In this document: positions 50,923-58,776 of the stretch, piece by piece
How the letters are laid out: every line of letters starts with the position of its first letter
How positions within the stretch are numbered: position 1 is the first letter of the stretch
Assembly (NCBI RefSeq): GCF_014647895.1
Contig: NZ_BMQB01000013.1
Coordinates: 62,001-126,000, forward strand
Reading direction: 5' to 3'
Length of the DNA stretch: 64,000 bases
From: Pilimelia anulata
GTDB taxonomy: Bacteria > Actinomycetota > Actinomycetes > Mycobacteriales > Micromonosporaceae
The notes under the pieces: generated by a model
Told to the model about the DNA's origin: nothing
The model's input: only the letters and a program-made list of their open reading frames with translations
Database searches by the model: none
Translations under genes and position numbers: made by a program

Positions 50923-52188
50923 GTGGCACTGATCGTGCAGAAGTACGGCGGATCGTCGGTCGCGGACGCGGAGCGGATCAAACGGGTCGCCGAGCGGATC
51001 GTGAACGCGCGCAAGGGCGGGGACGACGTGGTGGTCGTCGTCTCGGCGATGGGGGACACGACCGACGAGTTGGCGGACCTCGCGTCCAGGGTCAGCCCGG
51101 TGCCACCCGGGCGCGAACTGGACATGCTGCTGACCGCCGGCGAGCGCATCTCGATGGCGCTGCTCGCGATGGCGATCCACAACCTGGGGTACGAGGCCCG
51201 CTCGTACACCGGGTCGCAGGCCGGGGTGATCACGACGGCCGCGCACGGCCGGGCGAAGATCATCGACGTGACGCCGGGCCGGCTGCGCTCGGCGCTGGAC
51301 GAGGGCGCCATCGCCATCGTCGCCGGTTTCCAGGGCGTGTCCCAGGAGACCAAGGACATCACCACCCTCGGGCGGGGTGGCTCGGACACGACGGCGGTCG
51401 CGCTCGCCGCGGCCCTGCACGCCGACGTGTGCGAGATCTACACCGACGTGGACGGCGTCTTCACCGCCGACCCGCGGATCGTGCCGAACGCCCGGGCGAT
51501 CGACGAGATCACGTACGAGGAGATGCTGGAGCTGGCCGCCAGCGGCGCCAAGATCCTGCATCTGCGCGCGGTGGAGTACGCGCGCCGGTCGGGGCTGCCG
51601 ATCCACGTGCGTTCGTCGTACTCGCTGAAGTCCGGCACGCTGGTAACGGGATCGATGGAGGAACTTTCCGTGGAGCAGGCACTCATCACCGGGGTCGCAC
51701 ACGACCGCGGCGAAGCGAAGATCACGATCGTGGCCGTACCGGACGAGCCGGGCGCGGCCGCGCGGATCTTCGACACGGCGGCGGCCGCGGAGATCAACAT
51801 CGACATGATCGTGCAGAACGTGTCGACGGAGGGGACCGGGCACACCGACATCTCCTTCACCCTCCCGCGCTCCGACGGCACGCTGGCCATGGCCACGCTG
51901 AACCGGATCAAGGAGCAGGTCGGCTTCAAGGAGCTGCTCTTCGACGACCACGTCGGCAAGGTCTCGCTGATCGGCGCCGGGATGCGCTCGCACCCGGGCG
52001 TCGCGGCGAAGCTGTTCTCGGCGGTGGCGGCCGCCGGGGTCAACATCGAGATGATCTCGACGTCCGAGATCCGGATCTCCGTCGTCTGCCGCGACAGCGA
52101 CCTGGACGCGGCCGTGCGCGCGGTGCACGACGCGTTCGAGCTGGGCGGCGACGAGACCGCCGTGGTGTACGCGGGCACCGGGCGATGA
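50923..52188 (+). CDS. lysC: Aspartate kinase (alpha subunit)
   Basis: A 421-residue aspartokinase making 4-phospho-L-aspartate, first step to lysine, threonine, methionine and diaminopimelate. N-terminal VQKYGGSSVADAERIKRVA (catalytic KYGGSS), VVVSAMGDTTDEL, LGRGGSDTTAVALAAAL and YTDVDGVFTADPRIV define the kinase domain (1-250). Two ACT domains (about 265-421, e.g. IVAVPDEPGAAARIFDTAA and GAGMRSHPGVAAKLFSAVA) carry lysine/threonine feedback sites. Length and internal start match the alpha2-beta2 type of Corynebacterium. It overlaps asd by four bases. Confidence 0.97.
   Translation: MALIVQKYGGSSVADAERIKRVAERIVNARKGGDDVVVVVSAMGDTTDELADLASRVSPVPPGRELDMLLTAGERISMALLAMAIHNLGYEARSYTGSQAGVITTAAHGRAKIIDVTPGRLRSALDEGAIAIVAGFQGVSQETKDITTLGRGGSDTTAVALAAALHADVCEIYTDVDGVFTADPRIVPNARAIDEITYEEMLELAASGAKILHLRAVEYARRSGLPIHVRSSYSLKSGTLVTGSMEELSVEQALITGVAHDRGEAKITIVAVPDEPGAAARIFDTAAAAEINIDMIVQNVSTEGTGHTDISFTLPRSDGTLAMATLNRIKEQVGFKELLFDDHVGKVSLIGAGMRSHPGVAAKLFSAVAAAGVNIEMISTSEIRISVVCRDSDLDAAVRAVHDAFELGGDETAVVYAGTGR
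51670..52188 (+). CDS. Aspartate kinase beta subunit (internal in-frame start)
   Basis: Within lysC, GGAGGA (51657-51662) lies seven bases before an in-frame GTG at codon 250, giving a 172-residue regulatory subunit beginning EQALITGVAHDRGEAKI and consisting of the ACT domains only. The same overlapping alpha/beta arrangement and a 172-residue beta are known for Corynebacterium glutamicum LysC. A second in-frame start, ATG 51655, is possible but less well spaced. Confidence 0.75.
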   Translation: MEQALITGVAHDRGEAKITIVAVPDEPGAAARIFDTAAAAEINIDMIVQNVSTEGTGHTDISFTLPRSDGTLAMATLNRIKEQVGFKELLFDDHVGKVSLIGAGMRSHPGVAAKLFSAVAAAGVNIEMISTSEIRISVVCRDSDLDAAVRAVHDAFELGGDETAVVYAGTGR

Positions 52189-53321
52189 CCATGACGCTCC
52201 CGCCCACCGTGCCCGGGCGGCTGGCCGGGGGCGTCTCGCACGTGCGTCCGCGGGCCCCGCGCGGCCTCCCCACGCTCGCCGTGGTGGGGGCCACCGGGGC
52301 CGTGGGCGCCGTCCTGTGCGACCTGCTCTCCTCCCGCAAGAACGTGTGGGGGGAGATCAGGCTGCTCGCCTCGTCCCGGTCCGTCGGGCGGACCGTCCGG
52401 TGCCGGGGCGAGGCGCTGACGGTCCGGGCGCTGGACCCGGCCGAGTTCGACGGCGTGGACGTGGCGGTCTTCGACGTGCCGGACGAGGTGTCGGCGCACT
52501 GGGCGCCGGTCGCCGTCGGCCGGGGCGCGCTGGTGATCGACAACTCGGGCGCGTTCCGGGCCGACCGGGACGTGCCGCTGGTCGTCCCGGAGATCAACCC
52601 CGAGCAGGCGCGCAACCGGCCGAAGGGGATCGTCGCCAACGCCGACTGCACGACGCTGTCGATGATCGTGGCGGTCGCGCCGCTGCACCGCGAGTACGGG
52701 CTGCGCGAGCTGGTCCTGTCGTCGTACCAGGCCGTCTCCGGGGCCGGCCAGGCCGGGGTGGACGCGCTGCGGTACCAGCTCGCCCGGGTCGGCGACGACC
52801 TGAGCCTGGGCTCGCAGCCGGGCAACGTCCGGCGGGCGATCGGCGACGAGCCGGGGCCGTTCCCGGCGCCGATCGCGCTCAACGTCGTCCCGTGGGCCGG
52901 CACCGTCGCCGACGGCGGCTGGTCCTCGGAGGAGCTGCGGCTGCGGGACGAGACCCGCAAGATCCTCGGCCTGCCGGACCTGAAGGTGGCCGCGACCTGC
53001 GTCCGGGTACCGGTGGTGACCGGCCACTCGGTCGCCGTGCACGCGGTCTTCGGCGCCGAGGTGGACGCCGCGGACGCGCAGGAGATCCTGCGGCACGCCC
53101 CCGGCATGGTCGTGGTGGACGACCCGGCGGCCGGCGAGTTCCCGATGCCGATCGACGCGGTGGGCACCGACCCGATCTGGGTCGGGCGGATCCGCCGCGC
53201 GGTGGACGACCCGCGGGCGCTGGTCCTGTTCGTCACCGGCGACAACCTGCGCAAGGGCGCGGCGCTGAACACCATCCAGGTGGCCGAGCTGCTCGCCGCC
53301 GAGGTGACCGCCCGCAACTAG
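52185..53321 (+). CDS. asd: Aspartate-semialdehyde dehydrogenase
   Basis: A 378-residue NADPH-dependent enzyme converting aspartyl phosphate to the semialdehyde. Motifs: AVVGATGAVGAVL (nucleotide binding), DNSGAFRADRDVPLVVPEIN, active Cys in ANADCTTLSMIVAVAPLH, and LSSYQAVSGAGQAGVDAL. The usual NPNCTT around the active Cys is changed to NADCTT. The first 28 residues are an extension over the common start. ATG 52185 overlaps the lysC stop (ATGA), so the two enzymes are made together. Confidence 0.95.
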   Translation: MTMTLPPTVPGRLAGGVSHVRPRAPRGLPTLAVVGATGAVGAVLCDLLSSRKNVWGEIRLLASSRSVGRTVRCRGEALTVRALDPAEFDGVDVAVFDVPDEVSAHWAPVAVGRGALVIDNSGAFRADRDVPLVVPEINPEQARNRPKGIVANADCTTLSMIVAVAPLHREYGLRELVLSSYQAVSGAGQAGVDALRYQLARVGDDLSLGSQPGNVRRAIGDEPGPFPAPIALNVVPWAGTVADGGWSSEELRLRDETRKILGLPDLKVAATCVRVPVVTGHSVAVHAVFGAEVDAADAQEILRHAPGMVVVDDPAAGEFPMPIDAVGTDPIWVGRIRRAVDDPRALVLFVTGDNLRKGAALNTIQVAELLAAEVTARN

Positions 53322-53466
53322 CGGGCATGCACCGCCGCCGCCACCGCGACCCCGCCCCCGACCCCGCGACCCCGACCCCGACCCCGCAGCCCCGGCGCCC
53401 GGCCGGCGCCGGCTGCGGGCGTCCGGTGCGGTGGCGGGTGGCTGATAGCGTGGCCGGCAGCGTCGC

Positions 53467-53904
53467 GTGCCGGTCACCGGCCGGGTGAGGCATGGAGGCG
53501 CCGGAGGCCGGGAGGCCACCATCGCTGTCCAGTTCAACCACACCATCGTCCACGCCACCGACCGGCGGGTCTCCGCCGAGTTCCTCGCCCACATCCTCGA
53601 CCTGACCGTGGGCGCCCCGTTCGGTCCGTTCCTGCCGGTGGACACCGCCAACGGCGTCACGCTCGACTACGCGACCGTCCCGGCGGGGACCGACATCGTC
53701 ATCCAGCACTACGCGTTCCTCGTCTCGGAGCCCGAGTTCGACGCCGCGTTCGACCGCATCCGGGCAGCGGGGATCGCGTACTTCGCCGACCCGCACGAGC
53801 GGCAGCCGGGGGAGATCAACCACCTGTACGGCGGCCGCGGGGTGTACTTCCGCGACCCCGACGGGCACGGCATGGAGATCATCACCCAGCCGTACCGCCG
53901 CTGA
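53467..53904 (+). CDS. VOC (glyoxalase/dioxygenase-like) family protein
   Basis: A VOC-fold protein: VQFNHTIVHATDRRVSAEFL opens the first module, FLVSEPEFDAAFDRIRAAGI and GGRGVYFRDPDGHGMEIITQ form the second. His and Glu residues of these motifs form the metal site in active members. Function in vivo is unknown. The start is uncertain: family proteins begin just before AVQFNHT, where GGGAGG is followed five bases later by ATC (53521), not ATG/GTG. In-frame GTGs lie at 53467 and 53485 without ribosome sites. Confidence 0.85.
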   Translation: MPVTGRVRHGGAGGREATIAVQFNHTIVHATDRRVSAEFLAHILDLTVGAPFGPFLPVDTANGVTLDYATVPAGTDIVIQHYAFLVSEPEFDAAFDRIRAAGIAYFADPHERQPGEINHLYGGRGVYFRDPDGHGMEIITQPYRR

Positions 53905-53911
53905 CGGGCGC

Positions 53912-55063
53912 TCAGACCGCGGCCGGCTCCTCGAACAGCCGATCGAGGCCGGCCGTGGTGAGCACCCGGCGCACGTGCCCCGGCGCCCGGCGGACGACGA
54001 ACCCCACGCCCGCCTCGGCGGCCGCGGCCTCGGCCGAGAGCAGCGCCGCCATCCCGGCGGCGTCGATGAACGGCACCTGGGCGAAGTCCACGGCGACCCG
54101 GGCCGCCCCGCCGCGCTCCTTGATCGCCCGCAGCAGCTCGTCCCGGACCATCCCGGCGGCGTCCCGGTCGATCTCGCCGGTGACGGTCACCGTGACCACC
54201 GCCGGGTCGACGGCGGTCACCCGGGCGGACGGCACGGTGCTCGCCGACGACTCCGGCCAGGCCGCCGGGGCGTCGCTGAGCATCGCCGTCCGCAGCCAGG
54301 TCAGCGCCTTGGACAGCAGCCGGGACACGTGCATCTGGGAGATGCCGAACTGCGCGGCGATCTCGTCCTGGGTGTGGTTGCCGTAGAAGCGCATGGCCAG
54401 GATGCGCCGCTCCCGGGCCGGCATGCGCCCGATCAGCGTGGTCACGGTCAGCCGGTCCTCGACCAGGCTCAGCTCGCCGTCCGGGGCGCCCAGCAGCTCG
54501 CCCAGCTCGGCCCGGCCGTCCTCGGAGACGGGCCGGTTCAGCGACGTCGCCGTGTACGCGGCGGCCAGCTCCTGCCCGGTCCGGACGTCGGCCTCCACCA
54601 CCCCGAGGTAGTCGGCGATCTCGGCGATGTTCGGCGCCCGGGACAGCTCGCTGGTCAGCACCGCCGTCGCCTGGGTGACGTCCAGGCTCAGCTCCTGGAG
54701 CCGCCGGGGTACGTGCACGCCCCACGAGTGGTCCCGGAAGTGCCGGCGCAGCTCGCCGGTGATCGTGATGACCGCGAACGCGGTGAACGAGCCGCGCGCC
54801 GGGTCGTACCGGTCGACCGCCTTCACCAACCCCAGCCGGGCCACCTGCTCAAGGTCCTCCAGCGGCTCGCCGCGGTTGCGGTACCGGCGGGCCAGCCGCG
54901 CGGCGAACGGCAGCGCGGCCGCCACCATCGCGTCCCTGGCCCCGCGCCGGGGTGCCCCATCGGGCAGCTCGCCCGCCCGGCGGGCGTAGGTCTCCGCGGC
55001 GGCGTCCAGGTCGAGCAGGTCGCCGGAGTCGGTCCGGCAGCCGGGGCCCACGGCGGTGCGCAT
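53912..55063 (-). CDS. SigB/SigF/SigG-family sigma factor fused to a STAS domain
   Basis: A 383-residue protein. Residues ~45-265 are a sigma-70 factor of the SigB/F/G type: region 2 (PFAARLARRYRNRGEPLEDL, KAVDRYDPARGSFTAFA), region 3 (APNIAEIADYLGV) and region 4 (MPARERRILAMRFYGNHTQD, ISQMHVSRLLSKALTWLR). Residues ~285-380 are a STAS domain like anti-sigma-factor antagonists: VTVTVTGEIDRDAAGMVRDE, VAVDFAQVPFIDAAGMAALL. The usual phosphoacceptor motif DSSG reads DAAG. Fusion of sigma and antagonist folds in one chain is unusual. No anti-sigma kinase gene lies nearby. Confidence 0.9.
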   Translation of the reverse strand: MRTAVGPGCRTDSGDLLDLDAAAETYARRAGELPDGAPRRGARDAMVAAALPFAARLARRYRNRGEPLEDLEQVARLGLVKAVDRYDPARGSFTAFAVITITGELRRHFRDHSWGVHVPRRLQELSLDVTQATAVLTSELSRAPNIAEIADYLGVVEADVRTGQELAAAYTATSLNRPVSEDGRAELGELLGAPDGELSLVEDRLTVTTLIGRMPARERRILAMRFYGNHTQDEIAAQFGISQMHVSRLLSKALTWLRTAMLSDAPAAWPESSASTVPSARVTAVDPAVVTVTVTGEIDRDAAGMVRDELLRAIKERGGAARVAVDFAQVPFIDAAGMAALLSAEAAAAEAGVGFVVRRAPGHVRRVLTTAGLDRLFEEPAAV

Positions 55064-55230
55064 CGCGGCTCCCTCCCGTGGCTGGCGGCCGATTCCTCAT
55101 CCGGGGTGGATGTGATCACTCGAACGTGAGACCAGGTTTAACACGAATTTTCGGGGTTAGTCCGGTGATTCAGGAATCAGCCGCCCTCCCGCGCGCACCC
55201 CTGCGCTCAGCGAGCCCCGGGCGGGAAAGG

Positions 55231-56631
55231 TCAGTCGATAACGAGGCCGAGCGGCTCCCCGTACCGGCGCAGCCGCTCGACGGCCGTCCCCGGCGCCAGC
55301 GCCGGCGGCAGCGGCAGGTCCTCCCGCAGCTCCGCCAGCACGCTGGTCGCGTGCCGGGTGGGCAGCGTGCCGTACGGGTAGCTGCGGGTCCCCACCCGGT
55401 CCACCGCGGCCCGCTGGCTGGAGAACCAGGCCACCGCGTCCCACTGGCGCAGCGGCGCCACCACCGCCGACGGCCGCCCCGGCGGCTCGATCAGCACGTC
55501 GATGCTCCGGAACGCCGGCGATCCGGCCACCCAGCACTCCGCCTCGGCGACCTCGGCCCGCAGCGGCGCCTCGCACCAGTACGGCACCAGCCCGCAGCGC
55601 AGCACCTGCCCCGGGTCCAGCAGCCGGCCGCAGCCGACCGCCAGCCGGTCCCCGGCCTTGCCCGACTCCACCAGCCACGCCCGCACCGCCTGCGCCACCG
55701 CGGCGCTCAGCGCCCCCGGCCGGGCCACCCCGACCCGGTGCTGGCGCCGCCCCGGCGCGCAGGCCCGCAGGTCCGCCTCGAACTCCGGCTCCAAACCGTG
55801 CTCGCCCAGCGCCCGGGCCGGCGGCATCGCCGGCGGCAGCCAGGTGTGCGGGTCGCCGTCCGCCCGGCGCAGCGCCTGGACCAGATCCGGGCCCGGCCGG
55901 ACGTACTCGTCCGCGGCCAGCCCGCTCGCCGGCCCGCCGAGCTGGAAGCTGTGCCCGCCGCCCGGCCCGAACACCGGCCAGGTCCGGCAGTCGGCCACCG
56001 TGATCACCGGCGCGCCGGGCCGCAGCCGGTCGAGCAGCCGCCGGTACGCCGCCGGCACCCGCCGCCACCGCGCGAACAGCGTGATCGTCGTCCCCGCCGC
56101 CGGCCCGCGCAGCACCGGGTCGTGCACCTGCCGGACGGCCAGCGTCGGGTTCGCGCTCAGCAGCGCGCTCGCGCACGCGGCCCCGTGCCGCTGCGCCGCC
56201 TCCGGGTCGTCCACGGCCCCGTCCGGCCACCGGACGGTCACCTCGAACCCCGCCGGCAGCCACGGCACCCCCAGCGTCGCCGCCAGGTGCGCGGCCGCCC
56301 CGTGCGGCGACCCGATCAACACCGCCGGGTACGCCCGCTCCGGGTACCGCTCGACCAGCCAGGCCGCCACGGCGTCCGCGTCGACCCGCTTCAGCTCGTC
56401 CGGGGCCAGCGCCACCCGGGCGGCCCCGCGGGCGAGCGCGTCGTCCTCGGCGGTGGCCGCGTACCCGCGGGCGCGCGACACCGCGGTCGGCTCCGCCAGG
56501 TCGTCGGCCACCTGCCCGGCCAGCGCCCGCGCGGTCACCGCGACGAGGACGCCGCCGATGCTGTCGGCGGTGACCACCCGGTCCGCCGCGACCGCACCGT
56601 CGCCGGGGTCACGAACCTCGTCGTACGACAT
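55231..56631 (-). CDS. Conserved hypothetical protein, unknown function
   Basis: A 466-residue soluble protein that I do not recognise. Visible: VDADAVAAWLVERYPERAYP, VLIGSPHGAAAHLAATLGVP then WLPAGFEVTVRW (a Rossmann-like beginning), PVITVADCRTWPVFGPG, LEPEFEADLRACAPGRRQHR, and QWDAVAWFSSQRAAVDRVGT. ATG 56631 precedes SYDEVRDPGDGAVAADR; a longer frame to 56997 lacks coding features. No signal peptide or membrane helix. Confidence 0.7.
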   Translation of the reverse strand: MSYDEVRDPGDGAVAADRVVTADSIGGVLVAVTARALAGQVADDLAEPTAVSRARGYAATAEDDALARGAARVALAPDELKRVDADAVAAWLVERYPERAYPAVLIGSPHGAAAHLAATLGVPWLPAGFEVTVRWPDGAVDDPEAAQRHGAACASALLSANPTLAVRQVHDPVLRGPAAGTTITLFARWRRVPAAYRRLLDRLRPGAPVITVADCRTWPVFGPGGGHSFQLGGPASGLAADEYVRPGPDLVQALRRADGDPHTWLPPAMPPARALGEHGLEPEFEADLRACAPGRRQHRVGVARPGALSAAVAQAVRAWLVESGKAGDRLAVGCGRLLDPGQVLRCGLVPYWCEAPLRAEVAEAECWVAGSPAFRSIDVLIEPPGRPSAVVAPLRQWDAVAWFSSQRAAVDRVGTRSYPYGTLPTRHATSVLAELREDLPLPPALAPGTAVERLRRYGEPLGLVID

Positions 56632-56687
56632 GCGGCCGTGCTTCCCGCGAGGGAAATCCCTAAACGCCTGACCGAACGCGGACCGGT

Positions 56688-57077
56688 TCAGACCGCCACA
56701 TTCGCCCGCCGCCGCAGCACCGCGACCACCAGCCAGACCAGCCCCGTACCGGCGACCAGCCCCGCGGCCAGCAGCACCGCGCCGACGCCCCACAGCCCGC
56801 TGTCGTCCGCCGCCGAGGCGGTGACGGACCAGGCCGCGGTGAAGCTGACCGGTACGACCGCCAGCGGCAGCCACGGCCGCACCCACCACGCCGCGGCCGC
56901 GGCGAGCGCGAGCAGGGTGAGCGCGCACCCGGCCACCTGCCACGGCGCGTACGCGACCGCGCCGGTCGCCGGGTCGGGCGGGGTGGCCCAGCCGCACCAG
57001 GCGAACCAGCTCAGGGCGCTGAGCGCGGCGAGCGCGAGGGCGGCGGGGGCGACGACGGTACCGGGTCGGTGGGCCAT
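56688..57077 (-). CDS. Four-helix membrane protein, unknown function
   Basis: A 129-residue protein with four membrane segments (APAALALAALSALSWFAW; VAGCALTLLALAAAAAWW; LPLAVVPVSFTAAWSVTA; LWGVGAVLLAAGLVAGTGLV) and a basic C-terminus. ATG 57077. The position directly upstream of the unknown 466-residue gene suggests an operon. No family named. Confidence 0.6.
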   Translation of the reverse strand: MAHRPGTVVAPAALALAALSALSWFAWCGWATPPDPATGAVAYAPWQVAGCALTLLALAAAAAWWVRPWLPLAVVPVSFTAAWSVTASAADDSGLWGVGAVLLAAGLVAGTGLVWLVVAVLRRRANVAV

Positions 57078-57211
57078 GCCCCCCATCCTCGCCGCCGGAT
57101 CGACCGGAGCGGATGAGCCCCGGTACTCATTCGCCCGGATCGGTCCGGCGGCCGCCGGACGGTGGTTACCGTGAGGTGACGCGAATTCGGGCGGACGCGG
57201 GGGTGTACCGG

Positions 57212-57865
57212 ATGTCGGACGGACCGGGCGACGCGCAGCGCCCACCGGCGAGCGACCCGCCCCCGGACCCGGCCGCGCCGGACCCCACCGCAGCGGAGCC
57301 CACCCCGGAGGCCGCCCCGCGGCTGCCCGACGGGGCTCCCACCCCGGGTGACACCGAGCCGCCGCCCGCCGGCGCGGAGCCCGGCCCGCAGTCGGCGGAC
57401 GGTCCCGCGCCGGCGGCGGACGGGTCCGGGGTGGCGTCGGATGCGACCGAACCGGTGGTGGGCGCGCCGGAGCCGGTGGCGGGTGCGGCGGAGGCCGGGG
57501 GCGCGACGCTCACCGCGGGCGAGCCGCCGGACGCCGGGTACGCGGCCGGGCCCGACGGGGAGGCGCCGCCGCCGATCGAGGGGTACCCCGCCGCCGGCGG
57601 GCTGCCGAGGCCGGCCGAGCGGTCGCTGGCCGCCCTGGGCGCCGTGGTCGCCGGGGTCCTCGGCCTGGCGACGTCGTTCTGCTGCTTCGTCGGCGTGCCG
57701 TTCGGCCTGGCCGCGATCGTGGCCGGCGCGTTCGGCTACCGGGACACCGGACCCGGCCGCCGGGCCGGCCGGGGGATGGCCGTGGCCGGGATGATCCTCG
57801 GCGGCGTGACCCTCGCGGCGGTCGCGGCGATCACGCTGGTCGGCGGCGTGCTGCGCAACCGCTGA
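57212..57865 (+). CDS. DUF4190 membrane protein
   Basis: A 217-residue protein: ~140 residues of Pro/Ala/Glu-rich low complexity, then the DUF4190 domain with two helices (LAALGAVVAGVLGLATSFCC to AAIVAGAFGYRD and GMAVAGMILGGVTLAAVAAI). The Cys-Cys in the first helix and GYRDTGPGRRAGRGMAVAG are typical of the family. Function unknown. ATG 57212; it converges with the Nudix gene seven bases away. Confidence 0.8.
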   Translation: MSDGPGDAQRPPASDPPPDPAAPDPTAAEPTPEAAPRLPDGAPTPGDTEPPPAGAEPGPQSADGPAPAADGSGVASDATEPVVGAPEPVAGAAEAGGATLTAGEPPDAGYAAGPDGEAPPPIEGYPAAGGLPRPAERSLAALGAVVAGVLGLATSFCCFVGVPFGLAAIVAGAFGYRDTGPGRRAGRGMAVAGMILGGVTLAAVAAITLVGGVLRNR

Positions 57866-57871
57866 CCGGCC

Positions 57872-58327
57872 TCAGGACTGCGGGTCGCCCCGCTCCAGGT
57901 ACACCGCGCCGCCGGCCCGCCGCGCCGCCAGCGCGGTCCGCAGCCGCTGGGCCAGCCGCGGCACGGTGACCGCGTCCAGCTCCGCCTCGGGGACGAATAT
58001 CGCCTCGGCGATCTCCCCGTCCGCGAACCGCAGCCCCGCCAGGTCGTCGTCGGCCAGCCGCCCGCCGTCGAAGACGAACATCAGCTTGTCGCCGTCGGCG
58101 GTCCGCGGCGCCCAGTCCACGACGAGCAGCGGGCCGAGGGCCAGGGCCAGCCCCAGCTCCTCGGTCAGCTCCCGGACGCAGGCGGCCCGCGGCGACTCGC
58201 CCTCCTCGACGAGCCCGCCGGGGATCTCCAGGGCGTCCTTGTAGGTGGTCCGCAGCATCAGCACCCGCTCGGCGTCGTCCACGAACAGCACGCCCGCGGC
58301 CAGCCCGGTCCTCGCGCCCTCACTCAT
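57872..58327 (-). CDS. Nudix hydrolase
   Basis: A 151-residue protein with a full Nudix box, GGLVEEGESPRAACVREL then TEELGL, and the preceding VLMLRTTYKDALEIPG. Expected to hydrolyse a nucleoside diphosphate derivative. Normal length, single domain. Substrate unknown. Not closely similar to the Nudix protein inside the integrative element. Confidence 0.92.
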   Translation of the reverse strand: MSEGARTGLAAGVLFVDDAERVLMLRTTYKDALEIPGGLVEEGESPRAACVRELTEELGLALALGPLLVVDWAPRTADGDKLMFVFDGGRLADDDLAGLRFADGEIAEAIFVPEAELDAVTVPRLAQRLRTALAARRAGGAVYLERGDPQS

Positions 58328-58671
58328 CCGCCCACCGTACGGCGCCCGCCCGCGCGATCCGCCCGGCCCGCGCCCGCCGCGCCGGCACCCGTCGACGCTC
58401 CCCGCCCGACCTGCCTCCTCCGGCGCGATACGCGCCCGTCCGCGGTGCGCCCGGGCCGATCCCGTGCGGCCGGATCACCTTGATCCCGGCGGTCGGTCCC
58501 CTGCGGCGCGCCCCACCCTCCGCGGTGCGCCTCGACGCCGCCCGGCGCCGACCCCTCCCGCAGCCGCGAAGCTCGGCCGCCGCGGAAATCGCGTTGCCGG
58601 CGGTCCGGCGCCGGTGGCAGGCTGGTGGGATCCGGGCCCGGTGGGGCGGCCGGCGAGCGAGGTGGGGTGCG

Positions 58672-58710
58672 ATGAGGATCCGCGACGGAGTTGCGCAGCC
58701 CGCGCGCTGA
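58672..58710 (+). CDS. Candidate leader peptide of the ABC-F gene
   Basis: A 12-residue frame, MRIRDGVAQPAR, with GAGGTGGGG a few bases upstream, ends 66 bp before the ABC-F start. GC-rich inverted repeats (around 58725-58745) lie in between. Antibiotic-resistance ABC-F genes are often controlled by ribosome stalling on such leaders. The rest of 58328-58776 holds no other gene. Confidence 0.4.
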   Translation: MRIRDGVAQPAR

Positions 58711-58776
58711 CCCCCGTTCGACCCGGCCCGGCCGGCCCGGGCGTCGGCGCACCCGCCGACCCTCCCGGGAGCCCCC

